From Rhizobium hidalgonense (GTDB lineage Bacteria; Pseudomonadota; Alphaproteobacteria; Rhizobiales; Rhizobiaceae), in assembly GCF_002914525.1 (NCBI RefSeq), contig NZ_LODW01000033.1, positions 1 to 64,000 of the forward strand: 64,000 nucleotides of DNA. The letters run 5' to 3'. The notes under the pieces are model-generated. The model searched no databases. It was not told the DNA's origin and was given only the letters and a program-made list of their open reading frames with translations. This document shows positions 1-8,746 of the stretch, piece by piece; positions within the stretch are counted from its first letter, which is position 1; every line of letters starts with the position of its first letter. Made by a program: the position numbers and the translations under genes.

Positions 1-1
1 G

Positions 2-355
2 GTCTCGCTGGAGCGGGCCAATGGCGCACCGCTGAGATTGCCTGTTATCGCAGGCAATGACGGCCTGACCCGCTATACCGGCAAGCCGGTGATCTTCGGC
101 ATCCGCCCCGAGGCGCTGACCGATCCCGACGGCGCCGACCGCAAGGCGCGGTCGCTGACCGAAGGCGACTGCCTGATCGAAGTGGTCGAACCGGCCGGCT
201 CCGACACCTTCGCCGTCACCAAGCTCGGCGGCAAATCCGTCGTCGCCCGCCTGCGCGCCGATACCGGTATCGCTCCCGGACAAAGCACACGCCTTGCCTT
301 CAATCTCGACAAGGCCGTGTTCTTCGATCCCGAAAGCCAGGTGCGGATTGCGTGA
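2..355 (+). CDS. ABC transporter ATP-binding protein, C-terminal part (cut by window edge)
   Basis: The frame is open from base 2, so the start lies upstream of the window. About 117 residues remain. They contain the GIRPE motif and beta-rich segments typical of the TOBE/MalK-like regulatory domain that follows the ATPase domain in sugar-importing ABC transporters (UgpC/MalK/MsmX type). The Walker motifs are outside the window. The stop lies 15 bp before the first oxidoreductase gene, so the transporter and the downstream enzymes are probably one operon, with the transporter bringing in their substrate. The substrate cannot be read from this fragment. Confidence 0.85.
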   Translation, partial: VSLERANGAPLRLPVIAGNDGLTRYTGKPVIFGIRPEALTDPDGADRKARSLTEGDCLIEVVEPAGSDTFAVTKLGGKSVVARLRADTGIAPGQSTRLAFNLDKAVFFDPESQVRIA

Positions 356-370
356 CGGCCCGGTGCTGAT

Positions 371-1909
371 ATGAGCAATTCCCCAGACATCGTCATCATC
401 GGTTCGGGCGTCGGCGGCTCCACGGTCGCCGCCGGCCTGGCAGCGACGGGCGCTGAGATCTTGATCCTCGAAGCCGGCGATCATATCGCCGATCTTCCCG
501 TCAATCGTGATCAGCGCGCGATCTTCCAGCGGGGGCATTTTCGCCCGAGGGAAACCTGGTACGAGGCAGACGGCAAGGGCTTTAATCCCGGCAATTATTA
601 CAATGTCGGCGGCAATTCGAAATTCTACGGCGCCGTCTTGTCGCGCTACCGCAAAGAGGATTTCGGCGTCATCCGGCATCGCGAAGGCGTGTCACCGGCC
701 TGGCCGTTTCCCTATGAGGAACTGGAGCCGTGGTACTCGAAGGCGGAGCAGATGTATCAGGTTCGCGGCAGCCTGGGCGAAGATCCGACCGAACCATACC
801 ACTCGACTGATTACGCCTACCCGCCCGTGCCCGACGAGGCGCCGATCGCCGATATCAGGGCGCGTCTCAAGCAGAAAGGCCTGCATCCGTCTTCGTTGCC
901 GCTTGGGCTCGACCTTGACGCCTGGCTCTCCAAGGCACGCACACCATGGGATGCGCATCCGAACGCACGGGACGGCAAGATGGACGCCGAGACCGCGGCG
1001 CTTATGCTGGCGCTGAAGCACGTAAACGTGCGGCTCGAAACCAATGCGCGTGTGACGAGGCTCGACACGGGGGCGGGGAACCGGATCGACCAGGTCACCT
1101 ATGTCAAGAACGGGCAGACGCTGACGGTTTCGCCTGAGATTGTCATCCTTTCGGCAGGCGCCGTACAGTCGTCGGTGCTTCTGCTGCGCTCGAAAAACGA
1201 CCGCTTTCCAAAGGGCCTGGCGAATTCCTCCGATCAGGTGGGCCGCAATTTCATGAACCACAATGCCTCCGCCGTCATCGGCGTCTCTCCACGGTTCAGG
1301 AACACCGCCGTCTATCAGAAGACCTTTGCCTTCAACGACTTCTATCTCTCGGACGGGGAGGGTGGACCGCCGCTCGGCAACGTGCAGCTCCTTGGCCGTA
1401 TTTCCGAAAAGGTTCTCAAGGGTTCCCTGCCGCAGGCTCCGGAATGGTTGCTGCGTTTCATCACCAATCATGCCATCGACTTCTATGCGATGAGCGAGGA
1501 CGTGCCCAATCCCGAGAGCCGCGTCATGGTCGATGGAGACCGGATCGTTCTGCAATGGCAGCGAACCAACTGGGATCCGCATCTGGCGCTCGTCGCCAGG
1601 CTGAAGGCGATTCTGAAGTCGATCGGATTTCCGATCGTGCTGTCGCGGCCTTTCGACAAGCGCACGCCCTCCCATCAGTGCGGAACGGTCCGCATCGGAA
1701 ACGACCCCGCGACGGCGCCGCTCGATCCCTACTGCCGTTCCTATGATCACGAGAACCTCTTCGTCGTCGACGCCGGTTTCCTGCCGACGTCGGCCGCGGT
1801 CAATCCCGCACTCACCGTCGCCAGCCAGGCGCTGAGGGTCGCGGACCACATCGCATCGAAAGACCTGCAGGCATCAACGGATCCATTGGCGTGCGCCGGA
1901 CCCAAATAG
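371..1909 (+). CDS. GMC-family FAD-dependent oxidoreductase
   Basis: 512 aa. The N-terminus has the dinucleotide-binding motif GSGVGGS (residues about 12-18) and ends the first Rossmann unit with LILEAG, as in GMC oxidoreductases (choline dehydrogenase, glucose oxidase, gluconate dehydrogenase large subunit). The C-terminal GMC domain is visible as a histidine-containing HQCGT segment and the final FVVDAGFLPTSAAVNPALT block, where the active-site His and Asn of the family lie. It probably oxidises an alcohol group of a sugar or polyol. It is followed 9 bp later by a second GMC gene. The two differ in sequence, so this is not a recent tandem duplication. Confidence 0.9.
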   Translation: MSNSPDIVIIGSGVGGSTVAAGLAATGAEILILEAGDHIADLPVNRDQRAIFQRGHFRPRETWYEADGKGFNPGNYYNVGGNSKFYGAVLSRYRKEDFGVIRHREGVSPAWPFPYEELEPWYSKAEQMYQVRGSLGEDPTEPYHSTDYAYPPVPDEAPIADIRARLKQKGLHPSSLPLGLDLDAWLSKARTPWDAHPNARDGKMDAETAALMLALKHVNVRLETNARVTRLDTGAGNRIDQVTYVKNGQTLTVSPEIVILSAGAVQSSVLLLRSKNDRFPKGLANSSDQVGRNFMNHNASAVIGVSPRFRNTAVYQKTFAFNDFYLSDGEGGPPLGNVQLLGRISEKVLKGSLPQAPEWLLRFITNHAIDFYAMSEDVPNPESRVMVDGDRIVLQWQRTNWDPHLALVARLKAILKSIGFPIVLSRPFDKRTPSHQCGTVRIGNDPATAPLDPYCRSYDHENLFVVDAGFLPTSAAVNPALTVASQALRVADHIASKDLQASTDPLACAGPK

Positions 1910-1918
1910 GACAGTAAG

Positions 1919-3574
1919 ATGACATTCGACTATATCATCACCGGTGCGGGTCCCGCGGGATGCGTCTTGGCAAGCCGGCTGAGTGAGGATCCCGATATCA
2001 GCGTCCTCCTGCTTGAAGCGGGCGGTGGCGACTGGAACCCTCTTTTTCACATGCCCGCCGGCTTTGCCAAGATGACCAAGGGCGTGGCCAGCTGGGGATG
2101 GCAAACCGTTCCCCAGAAGCACATGAACGGCCGGGTGCTTCGTTATACCCAGGCGAAGGTCATCGGTGGCGGCTCGTCGATCAACGCTCAGCTCTATACG
2201 CGCGGAAATGCTGCAGATTATGACCTCTGGGCCAGTGAAGATGGCTGCGAAGGCTGGGACTACCGTTCGATCCTGCCGTATTTTAAGCGCGCCGAGGACA
2301 ACCAGCGCTTCGCCGACGACTATCACGCTTATGGCGGTCCGCTGGGGGTCTCGATGCCGGCGGCAGCGCTGCCGATCTGCGATGCCTATATCCGCGCAGG
2401 GCAGGAGCTCGGCATTCCCTATAATCACGATTTTAATGGCCGCCGGCAGGCGGGCGTCGGATTTTATCAGCTGACGCAGCGCAATCGCCGCCGCTCCTCG
2501 GCATCGCTCGCCTATCTCTCGCCGATCAGGGACCGGAAGAACCTGACGGTCCGGACGGGCGCGCGTGTCGCCCGCATCGTGCTGGAAGGAAGCCGTGCCG
2601 TCGGCGTCGAGATCGCCACTGCGCATGGCGCGGAGATTGTGCGCGCCGAACGTGAAGTCCTGGTGTCGTCAGGCGCAATCGGATCGCCGAAGCTTCTTCT
2701 GCAGTCCGGCATCGGGCCGGCCGATCATCTCAAATCGGTGGGCGTCAAGGTGCTCCACGATCTGCCTGGTGTCGGCGGTAACCTCCAGGATCACCTGGAT
2801 CTTTTCGTCATCGCCGAATGCACCGGCGATCACACCTATGATGGCGTCGCCAAGCTTCACCGCACGCTTTGGGCCGGCATTCAATATGTCCTGTTCCGCA
2901 CCGGTCCGGTGGCGTCGTCGCTCTTTGAGACCGGCGGCTTCTGGTATGCCGATCCCGATGCACGCTCTCCCGATATCCAATTCCACCTTGGGCTCGGGTC
3001 GGGCATCGAAGCCGGTGTCGAGCGGCTCAAGAATGCGGGCGTGACGCTCAACTCCGCCTATCTGCATCCGCGCTCGCGGGGAACAGTGCGTCTGTCATCG
3101 TCCGACCCGGGTGCTGCGCCCATGATCGACCCCAATTACTGGTCGGATCCGCACGACCGAAAAATGTCCATAGAGGGGCTAAAGATCGCCCGCGAGATCA
3201 TGCAGCAGGCGGCGCTGAAGCCCTATGTGATGGCCGAAAGGCTCCCTGGGCCGAAGGTCATGACCGACGAGCAGCTGTTCGACTACGGCTGCGCCAATGC
3301 CAAGACCGACCATCATCCTGTGGGCACCTGCAAGATGGGAACGGGGGCCGATGCGGTTGTCGGGCTGGATCTCAAGGTCCATGGCCTCGAAGGCCTGAGG
3401 GTCTGCGATTCCTCCGTCATGCCGCGCGTGCCATCCTGCAATACCAACGCGCCGACGATCATGGTCGGCGAAAAGGGATCGGATCTTATCAGGGGCCTGC
3501 CGGCGCTGCCGTCGGCAATCTTCGCCTATGAACGCAACGATACCAGGCCTCGGGCCCGCGCCAAAATCCGCTAG
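1919..3574 (+). CDS. GMC-family oxidoreductase, choline dehydrogenase-like
   Basis: 551 aa, full length for the BetA/alcohol dehydrogenase branch of GMC enzymes. It has the FAD motif GAGPAGC at residues 8-14, the GMC signature region GGGSSINAQ near residue 80, and the C-terminal blocks HHPVGTCKMG and NTNAPTIMVGEK, with the expected active-site histidine and asparagine. No signal peptide is seen, so it is probably cytosolic or membrane-associated. Substrate is unknown: BetA proper sits with betB/betI, which are absent here, so a polyol or sugar substrate matching the upstream transporter is more likely than choline. Confidence 0.9.
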   Translation: MTFDYIITGAGPAGCVLASRLSEDPDISVLLLEAGGGDWNPLFHMPAGFAKMTKGVASWGWQTVPQKHMNGRVLRYTQAKVIGGGSSINAQLYTRGNAADYDLWASEDGCEGWDYRSILPYFKRAEDNQRFADDYHAYGGPLGVSMPAAALPICDAYIRAGQELGIPYNHDFNGRRQAGVGFYQLTQRNRRRSSASLAYLSPIRDRKNLTVRTGARVARIVLEGSRAVGVEIATAHGAEIVRAEREVLVSSGAIGSPKLLLQSGIGPADHLKSVGVKVLHDLPGVGGNLQDHLDLFVIAECTGDHTYDGVAKLHRTLWAGIQYVLFRTGPVASSLFETGGFWYADPDARSPDIQFHLGLGSGIEAGVERLKNAGVTLNSAYLHPRSRGTVRLSSSDPGAAPMIDPNYWSDPHDRKMSIEGLKIAREIMQQAALKPYVMAERLPGPKVMTDEQLFDYGCANAKTDHHPVGTCKMGTGADAVVGLDLKVHGLEGLRVCDSSVMPRVPSCNTNAPTIMVGEKGSDLIRGLPALPSAIFAYERNDTRPRARAKIR

Positions 3575-3586
3575 GGAGTAACGACA

Positions 3587-4756
3587 ATGTCTGAAGTGAG
3601 AGTTGCAGTGCTTGGTGCCTCGGGGTGGATGGGGAAGATCCACACCATGGCCTATCAGACTTTTCCGCATTTCTTCGGCGTTTCGGACGGAACGGCGCGG
3701 ATCGTGGCGCTTGTCGATAGCAACCCTGACCAAGCCGAGGATATCAGCAACAGGGCGCCGGGCGCCAGGATCTATCAGGATTGGAAGCTGGCGGTCGCCG
3801 ATCCCGAGGTAGATCTGATCGATATCTGCCTGCCTGACCATCTGCACTATCCTGTGGCCAAGGCGGCCCTGCTGGCGGGCAAACATGTCTATTGCGAAAA
3901 GCCCCTGGCCAACACTGCCGACGAAGCGCGCGAACTGGCCGAGATCGCCAGAGAAAGGGGCGTGATTACCCGTGTCGGACATGCTTTTCCCCGCAATCCG
4001 GTCCATGATCTGGCGAAAGACATCATAGAATCCGGCGAAATCGGCGAGATCAAGCTGTTTCGCGGCTGCCAGCATGTCGACATGTATGGTGATCCCACAG
4101 CGCCCTTCATGTGGCGCGCCGATGGCAAGCTGGCGCCGACCGGGATCGTCGGCGATACTGGCTCGCACATTTTCAGCTTCATGGATTTCCTGGTCGGTCG
4201 CGTCAGTTCCCTGATCGCCGACAATCTCATCGTGACGCCGCGCCGACCCGTCGTCGAGGGCCTTGCCTATGGCGAAGAGGTGAAACTGACAGGCAGCGAG
4301 GAATGGGCCGACATTACCAACCCCGACGCCACGAACCTGCTTTGCCGTTTTGCCAACGGCGCCGGCGGCATCGTCGATTTCAGCCGTGTCGCGACCGGCC
4401 GCAAGTTCATGCAGACCTACGAAGTCTATGGAACGAAAGGCAGCATCGCCTATACCTATGACGAGATAAACCGGCTGCGCTTCTATTCCAACGACGACCG
4501 CACCGGGCGGCGCGGCTTCCGGGAGATCGACGTCGGGCCGGAAAACGCCACCTTCCGGGCGTTCCTTCCCCTGCCGAATTTCGGCATCGGCTACAACGAA
4601 AGCAAGATCATCGAGGCGGCCGAGGTGATCCGCTCGATCGTGGCAAACAGGCCGATGTGGCCGACCTTCGATACGGGCCATCACATCTGCCAGATCGTCG
4701 ATGCATGCATGGAGTCCTCCCGGCTGAAGCGCTGGGTCGACATCCCGCTGGGCTGA
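3587..4756 (+). CDS. Gfo/Idh/MocA-family NAD(P)-dependent oxidoreductase
   Basis: 389 aa. The N-terminal Rossmann fold shows GASGWMGKIH (residues 10-19) and the family hallmark CEKPLA near residue 103. The second, substrate-binding domain carries GDTGSH and a C-terminal dimer region. The family oxidises or reduces sugars and inositols. The start is preceded by GGGAG at good distance. It is sandwiched between a GMC gene (12 bp upstream) and a flavoprotein gene (6 bp downstream), which supports a stepwise oxidation pathway for one imported compound. Confidence 0.9.
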   Translation: MSEVRVAVLGASGWMGKIHTMAYQTFPHFFGVSDGTARIVALVDSNPDQAEDISNRAPGARIYQDWKLAVADPEVDLIDICLPDHLHYPVAKAALLAGKHVYCEKPLANTADEARELAEIARERGVITRVGHAFPRNPVHDLAKDIIESGEIGEIKLFRGCQHVDMYGDPTAPFMWRADGKLAPTGIVGDTGSHIFSFMDFLVGRVSSLIADNLIVTPRRPVVEGLAYGEEVKLTGSEEWADITNPDATNLLCRFANGAGGIVDFSRVATGRKFMQTYEVYGTKGSIAYTYDEINRLRFYSNDDRTGRRGFREIDVGPENATFRAFLPLPNFGIGYNESKIIEAAEVIRSIVANRPMWPTFDTGHHICQIVDACMESSRLKRWVDIPLG

Positions 4757-4762
4757 ACGTCG

Positions 4763-6847
4763 ATGAGCACAGCTGTTCCGCAGGAAATTCTCGACGCACT
4801 GACCGATGTCGATATGCCCAAGCTTCCCCCCGAAGCCGGCCCTTCGGAAGCGGTTCGGCTCGCCGGCGTCGAGGTGCCGGTCTATCGCGCCGGTTGCGTC
4901 GTCGTCGGATCGGGTGCCGCGGGTCTGCGTGCGGCGGTGGAAATGAAGCGGCGCGGCGACGACGTCGTCATCATGAGCCAAAGCGCCTGGGGTGGAACCT
5001 CGGCCTGCTCGGGATCCGATAAGCAGACCCTGCATACCGCCAACACCGCCGACCAGGGCGATAATTACAAGGCGATGGCCCGCGCCATCCGCAGCGGCGG
5101 CGCGATGGATGAGGACACCGCCTATGTCGAGGCCGTGGGCTCGTCGCGGATGATGGCGTCGCTGCAGTTCTTAGGGCTGCCGCTGCCACAGGATCCGCTC
5201 GGGGGAACGCTGCGATACCAGACCGACCATGACGAGGTCGGCCGCGCCACCAGCTGCGGTCCGCGCACCTCGCGCCTGATGGTCAAGGTACTGGCCGAAG
5301 AGGCGATCCGGCTCGCCGTGCCGTTCTACAACCAGGCCACCGCGGTCAAGATCCTGACTGAAGGCGAGGGAGCGGACCGTCACGTCGTCGGGATACTCGC
5401 CATGCGCGCCGCCGACCGTACGGAAGAGAATCCGCTGGGCATTGCCTTGTTCGTCAGTGACGTCATCGTGCTTGCAGCCGGCGGACCAGGCGAGCTCTAT
5501 CGCGACAGCGTCTATCCAAACGGCTGCTTCGGCTCTCTCGGCCTGGCGCTCGAGGCAGGCGTCGAACTCGTCAACCTCACAGAAAGCCAGTTCGGCATCG
5601 GAACGCGCAGGGAAGGCTTCCCGTGGAATCTGTCGGGCACCTACGTCCAAGCGATCCCGCATATCTACTCGGTCGATGCCGATGGCGTAGAACACTACTT
5701 CCTGGCGCAATATTACCGCAGCACGCAGGAATTGGCCTCGAACGTCTTTCGCAAGGGTTATCAATGGCCATTTCATGCGACCCGCACGCTCGATTTCGGT
5801 TCAAGCCTGGTGGATCTCGCCATATCGAGCGAGACAGCCGCCGGGCGGTGTGTCTTCATGGATTTCAATCGCAATCCGCTGCCGGTGCCGGGCGACCTGC
5901 CGTTCAGCCTGGAGAGGCTTGATGAAGACGTTCGCCTCTATCTCGGCAAGGCCGGAGCCAGCCAGGACATGCCGATCGATCGGCTGAAGCACATGAACCC
6001 GCTCGCGATCGAGCTTTACCGCCGCTACAAGATCGACATTGCCGCCGAGCCGCTGGAATTCGCCGTTAACAACCAGCACATGAATGGCGGCGTCATGGTC
6101 GATACCTGGGGCCGCAGCAATCTTGCGGGCTGTTACGCGGTCGGAGAAGCGGCCGGCACACATGGCGTGACGAGGCCCGGTGGCGCGGCGCTCAATGCCG
6201 GGCAAGTCTTCGGCACCCGGGTGGCCGAGCATATCAGCGCTAGCGGCAGGGCGAAACAGGCCGCCACGGGCGAGATCTCAGGCGTCGCAGAGACCGGCAT
6301 CACGGAACTCCTCGCGGTTCTTCGCACCGAGAGCCCGCTGACCGTCAAATCGATCCGCTCAGACGTGCAGGCGCGAATGAGCGAGAAGGCCGGCATCATC
6401 TGCGATCAGCAGAGCGTCGGCCAGGCCTTGTTCGACGCGCAAAAGCTTAACGCCGACATTCGCGCCCATGGCGTCGCCTACGGGCGTGCGGCCGAGGCGG
6501 TCCGAGGCGTGCAATGGCGGCACATGGCGCTCGCCTCGGAAGCGGTGCTCGGCGCTCTCGATTTCTTCATTCGCAACGGCGGCGGCAGCCGTGGAGCACG
6601 GGCGATATGTGACGCCGAAGGCCAATCCCTTCCGCTGGCGAGCGCAGGCCCGTTAGAGGAATATCGCTTCCGCACAGAACGGCAAGCCGATCGGGACGCG
6701 CAGATCGTCGTCCGGCTCGAGGGCGATGAGATCAGGCTGGCGACCCGTGCAAACCGCACTTTTGATGAAAGCGCCAGGTCCTTCTTCGAGCGGGATTGGC
6801 CGGCCTGGTTGACCGGCCGCATCTATGATCTCGACGCGAATAACTGA
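4763..6847 (+). CDS. FAD-binding oxidoreductase, fumarate reductase/succinate dehydrogenase flavoprotein-like
   Basis: 694 aa. After a leader of about 45 residues the FAD motif GSGAAGLRAA appears, followed by GGTSACSGSDKQ and, in the C-terminal third, GVTRPGGAALNAGQ, the FAD-closing block of FrdA/SdhA/NadB-like proteins. It lacks the partner iron-sulphur subunit genes of SDH, so it is a stand-alone or differently partnered enzyme. It is the last gene of the five-gene operon; the next gene is on the other strand and starts its coding 20 bp away. Substrate unknown. Confidence 0.85.
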   Translation: MSTAVPQEILDALTDVDMPKLPPEAGPSEAVRLAGVEVPVYRAGCVVVGSGAAGLRAAVEMKRRGDDVVIMSQSAWGGTSACSGSDKQTLHTANTADQGDNYKAMARAIRSGGAMDEDTAYVEAVGSSRMMASLQFLGLPLPQDPLGGTLRYQTDHDEVGRATSCGPRTSRLMVKVLAEEAIRLAVPFYNQATAVKILTEGEGADRHVVGILAMRAADRTEENPLGIALFVSDVIVLAAGGPGELYRDSVYPNGCFGSLGLALEAGVELVNLTESQFGIGTRREGFPWNLSGTYVQAIPHIYSVDADGVEHYFLAQYYRSTQELASNVFRKGYQWPFHATRTLDFGSSLVDLAISSETAAGRCVFMDFNRNPLPVPGDLPFSLERLDEDVRLYLGKAGASQDMPIDRLKHMNPLAIELYRRYKIDIAAEPLEFAVNNQHMNGGVMVDTWGRSNLAGCYAVGEAAGTHGVTRPGGAALNAGQVFGTRVAEHISASGRAKQAATGEISGVAETGITELLAVLRTESPLTVKSIRSDVQARMSEKAGIICDQQSVGQALFDAQKLNADIRAHGVAYGRAAEAVRGVQWRHMALASEAVLGALDFFIRNGGGSRGARAICDAEGQSLPLASAGPLEEYRFRTERQADRDAQIVVRLEGDEIRLATRANRTFDESARSFFERDWPAWLTGRIYDLDANN

Positions 6848-6867
6848 GACCTCCACGCGATGGGCAG

Positions 6868-7050
6868 TCAATCGGGATTGGCAACCGGGGGCGGAACCCG
6901 AACGCGCTCGGTGTCGTCGGAGCCTTCGGCGATGGCTTCCTCGCTTCTGCGCACCCGTCTTGGCGGATCTTTTCCTTCGACAGGCTTCGGCGACAACTGG
7001 TCGTCGGCCTGGATTTCATCGGTGTTCAGGTAATTCTTGCTCTCGTTCAT
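6868..7050 (-). CDS. small hypothetical protein, likely general stress regulon
   Basis: 60 aa, very hydrophilic and rich in Glu, Asp, Arg and Pro; no membrane segment or known domain. The start at 7050 (MNESKN) was preferred over the in-frame ATG at 7059 because the AAAGGGA ribosome-binding site lies at normal distance only for the inner start. A GGAAC-N17-CGTT promoter lies 25-50 bp upstream. Small acidic proteins of this kind are common in rhizobial stress regulons; function is unknown. Confidence 0.65.
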   Translation of the reverse strand: MNESKNYLNTDEIQADDQLSPKPVEGKDPPRRVRRSEEAIAEGSDDTERVRVPPPVANPD

Positions 7051-7074
7051 AGTGGCCATTTCCCTTTGCAAGGA

Positions 7075-7100
7075 AACGCCCGGCGATATCGCGAGGTTCC
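7075..7100 (-). promoter_or_regulatory. EcfG/RpoE2-type promoter for the 60-aa gene
   Basis: Reading the minus strand, GGAAC (7100-7096) is followed after 17 bases by CGTTT (7078 downward). This matches the published consensus of the alphaproteobacterial general stress sigma factor. It lies at the right distance for the gene starting at 7050. Confidence 0.6.
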
Positions 7101-7136
7101 CTCGCTCCTATGGGCGTAGCGCCCGGGCCGCGCGGC

Positions 7137-7928
7137 TCAACCGTCGGTCTGTTCGGGAATGTCGAGTTCGATCATGACAGGCGCGTGGTCGCTCGTATGC
7201 TCCCAGCCTCGCGGCTTTCTCCGGACCGTCGCCGATCGTAGCCATGGCGCGACGGCCGGGCTGAGCAGGAAGTGGTCGATCCGCAGCCCCGCGTCACGTT
7301 CGAAGCTGTTGCGCCAGTACTTCCAGAACGTATAGATGCGCTCTTCCGGATGGAGGTGCCTGACGGCGTCGGTCCAGCCCTGGCTGACGAGATGGGCATA
7401 GGCCTTGCGGACCTCCGGCCTGAAAAGCGCGTCGTCCAGCCAGCGCTCCGGCTTGTAGACGTCGATCTCCGTCGGCATGACGTTGAAGTCGCCGGCCAGG
7501 ATGGCCGGCACTTCGAGGTCGAGGAGTTCGGCGGCGTAGTCGTGCAGGCGGCGGAACCAGCGAAGCTTGTAGTCGAACTTGACACTGGGGAACGGATTGC
7601 CGTTCGGCAGATACAGGCATCCGATCACCATGCCATCGATGACAGCTTCGATATATCGGCTGTGGCTGTCATCGGGATCGCCGGGAAGACCGCGCCGTGT
7701 CAGGATCGGTGTCTTGCCCTTCGCCAGGATGGCGACGCCGTTCCAGGACTTCTGTCCGTGCCAGATGGCGCCGTAGCCGGATCGTTCGATCTCCTTTCGC
7801 GGAAACTTGGCGTCGTCGGTCTTCAGTTCCTGGAGGCAAACCACATCGGGGGCGTCCTCCTTCAGCCAGCGCAGCAGGATGGCCAGCCGTCCATTGATCC
7901 CGTTGACGTTATAGGTCGCGATTTTCAC
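7137..7928 (-). CDS. xthA: exodeoxyribonuclease III
   Basis: 263 aa, the usual length. AP endonuclease/3'-5' exonuclease of base excision repair. The family residues are all visible: the metal-binding Glu in LQELKTDD (about residue 34), AGDFNVMP with the catalytic Asp/Asn, RIDHFLLS, and the terminal SDHAP with the catalytic histidine. Acts in the cytosol on abasic sites. It sits between two genes with EcfG-type promoters, but no such promoter was seen directly in front of it. Confidence 0.95.
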   Translation of the reverse strand: MKIATYNVNGINGRLAILLRWLKEDAPDVVCLQELKTDDAKFPRKEIERSGYGAIWHGQKSWNGVAILAKGKTPILTRRGLPGDPDDSHSRYIEAVIDGMVIGCLYLPNGNPFPSVKFDYKLRWFRRLHDYAAELLDLEVPAILAGDFNVMPTEIDVYKPERWLDDALFRPEVRKAYAHLVSQGWTDAVRHLHPEERIYTFWKYWRNSFERDAGLRIDHFLLSPAVAPWLRSATVRRKPRGWEHTSDHAPVMIELDIPEQTDG

Positions 7929-7952
7929 GGGGTTCTCGGACGACCAGGGTGC

Positions 7953-8450
7953 TCAACGCGTCGCGCCGAAGACGAAGGCGATGCCGGCGACGATCGCAAC
8001 CGCGGTCAGCGGCTGCCGGCGTATGCGATCTTCGAGTTCCTGGACCAAGCTGCGCGCTTCCGCCTTTGCCAGGCGGGCTGTTCCGGAAGCCAGCTCCGAA
8101 GCGGTTTCGACCACTCGGCCGGCTTCTTTCTGAAGCGCGCGTCTTTCTCCGCGATCGACATCGAAGCCTTCGGAGCCGCCGCCGGTTTCGCCGGTCGAGC
8201 GCAGGGCTTGGTCAACGAGCGGAAAACCCTCGTCGAGGCTGGTAGGATCGGGCTCCCGCTTCACGCGCTCAGCCGCCTCGACATCGCTGCGCCCGGCCGG
8301 AATCGAGGTGTGGGTGGCCGACACTGGGTCGGAGGCCGGGAAGGTGCCCTCGATACCTCTGTCGAGCTCACCCTTTCGAGCCCTTCTTTGCTGCTCTGCC
8401 TGCTCTTTTCGCAGGGACTGGACTGCGGGGGATTCGTGGGGGTTTGCCAT
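7953..8450 (-). CDS. DUF883-like membrane-anchored stress protein
   Basis: 165 aa. A long charged, helical N-terminal region (many Glu, Arg, Gln; likely coiled coil around residues 85-135) ends in a single C-terminal hydrophobic segment TAVAIVAGIAFVFG. This layout is that of the ElaB/YqjD/DUF883 group, tail-anchored inner-membrane proteins induced in stress and stationary phase. Start at 8450 was chosen for the AGAGGA site 8 bp upstream; an earlier in-frame start exists at 8483. An EcfG-type promoter lies just upstream. Confidence 0.75.
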   Translation of the reverse strand: MANPHESPAVQSLRKEQAEQQRRARKGELDRGIEGTFPASDPVSATHTSIPAGRSDVEAAERVKREPDPTSLDEGFPLVDQALRSTGETGGGSEGFDVDRGERRALQKEAGRVVETASELASGTARLAKAEARSLVQELEDRIRRQPLTAVAIVAGIAFVFGATR

Positions 8451-8483
8451 CGGGGTTTTCCTCTGTTGCTCTTCGACAACCAA

Positions 8484-8508
8484 AATCGGCGACGAGGAAA
8501 GAAGTTCC
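8484..8508 (-). promoter_or_regulatory. probable EcfG/RpoE2-type promoter of the DUF883-like gene
   Basis: On the minus strand GGAAC (8508-8504) is followed by 18 bases and then TT (8485-8484, within a TTTT run). The -35 element is perfect; the -10 is GATT rather than CGTT, so the match is partial. Confidence 0.5.
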
Positions 8509-8644
8509 AGAAAAATCCATCCTCCTTATGCGGTGATGTATTGACGAGAAGGCGAATATCGCCAATGGCTCGCCGCGCAATCCGGTGCCGGCAATAATCG
8601 TTCGGACATTTCCTCGCTCATCGCCTCGGCAAGCCGGCGGGGCG

Positions 8645-8679
8645 GGACCAAAGTCCTGCCTGATCTGGTACCTAGGTCC
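8645..8679. promoter_or_regulatory. tandem GGAC-N4-GTCC palindromes (site A)
   Basis: GGACCAAAGTCC at 8645-8656 and GTACCTAGGTCC at 8668-8679, 23 bp apart, upstream of the Tat-exported Gly/Asn-rich gene. The same paired motif occurs at three other loci in this window. Here the nearest GGAAC is at 8697, 17 bp after the second palindrome instead of 7, and it is not followed by a good -10, so promoter coupling is uncertain. Confidence 0.55.
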
Positions 8680-8746
8680 GGTTGCATTTGGTCGCCGGAA
8701 CGGCGAAAATTGCCGCGCATCTATAATGCGTAAGAGATGGCGAAGA

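Noticed and set aside
692..1849. Long minus-strand frame (385 aa) inside the first GMC gene
   Set aside because: It is antisense to a well-supported gene in GC-rich DNA, lacks a ribosome-binding site and shows no known protein features.
3179..5035. 618-aa minus-strand frame across three oxidoreductase genes
   Set aside because: It spans gene borders on the opposite strand, and composition (Asp, Gly, Arg, His rich) is typical of a codon-bias shadow.
7272..8597. 441-aa plus-strand frame antisense to xthA and the DUF883-like gene
   Set aside because: It runs through two supported genes and their intergenic space, with no domain.
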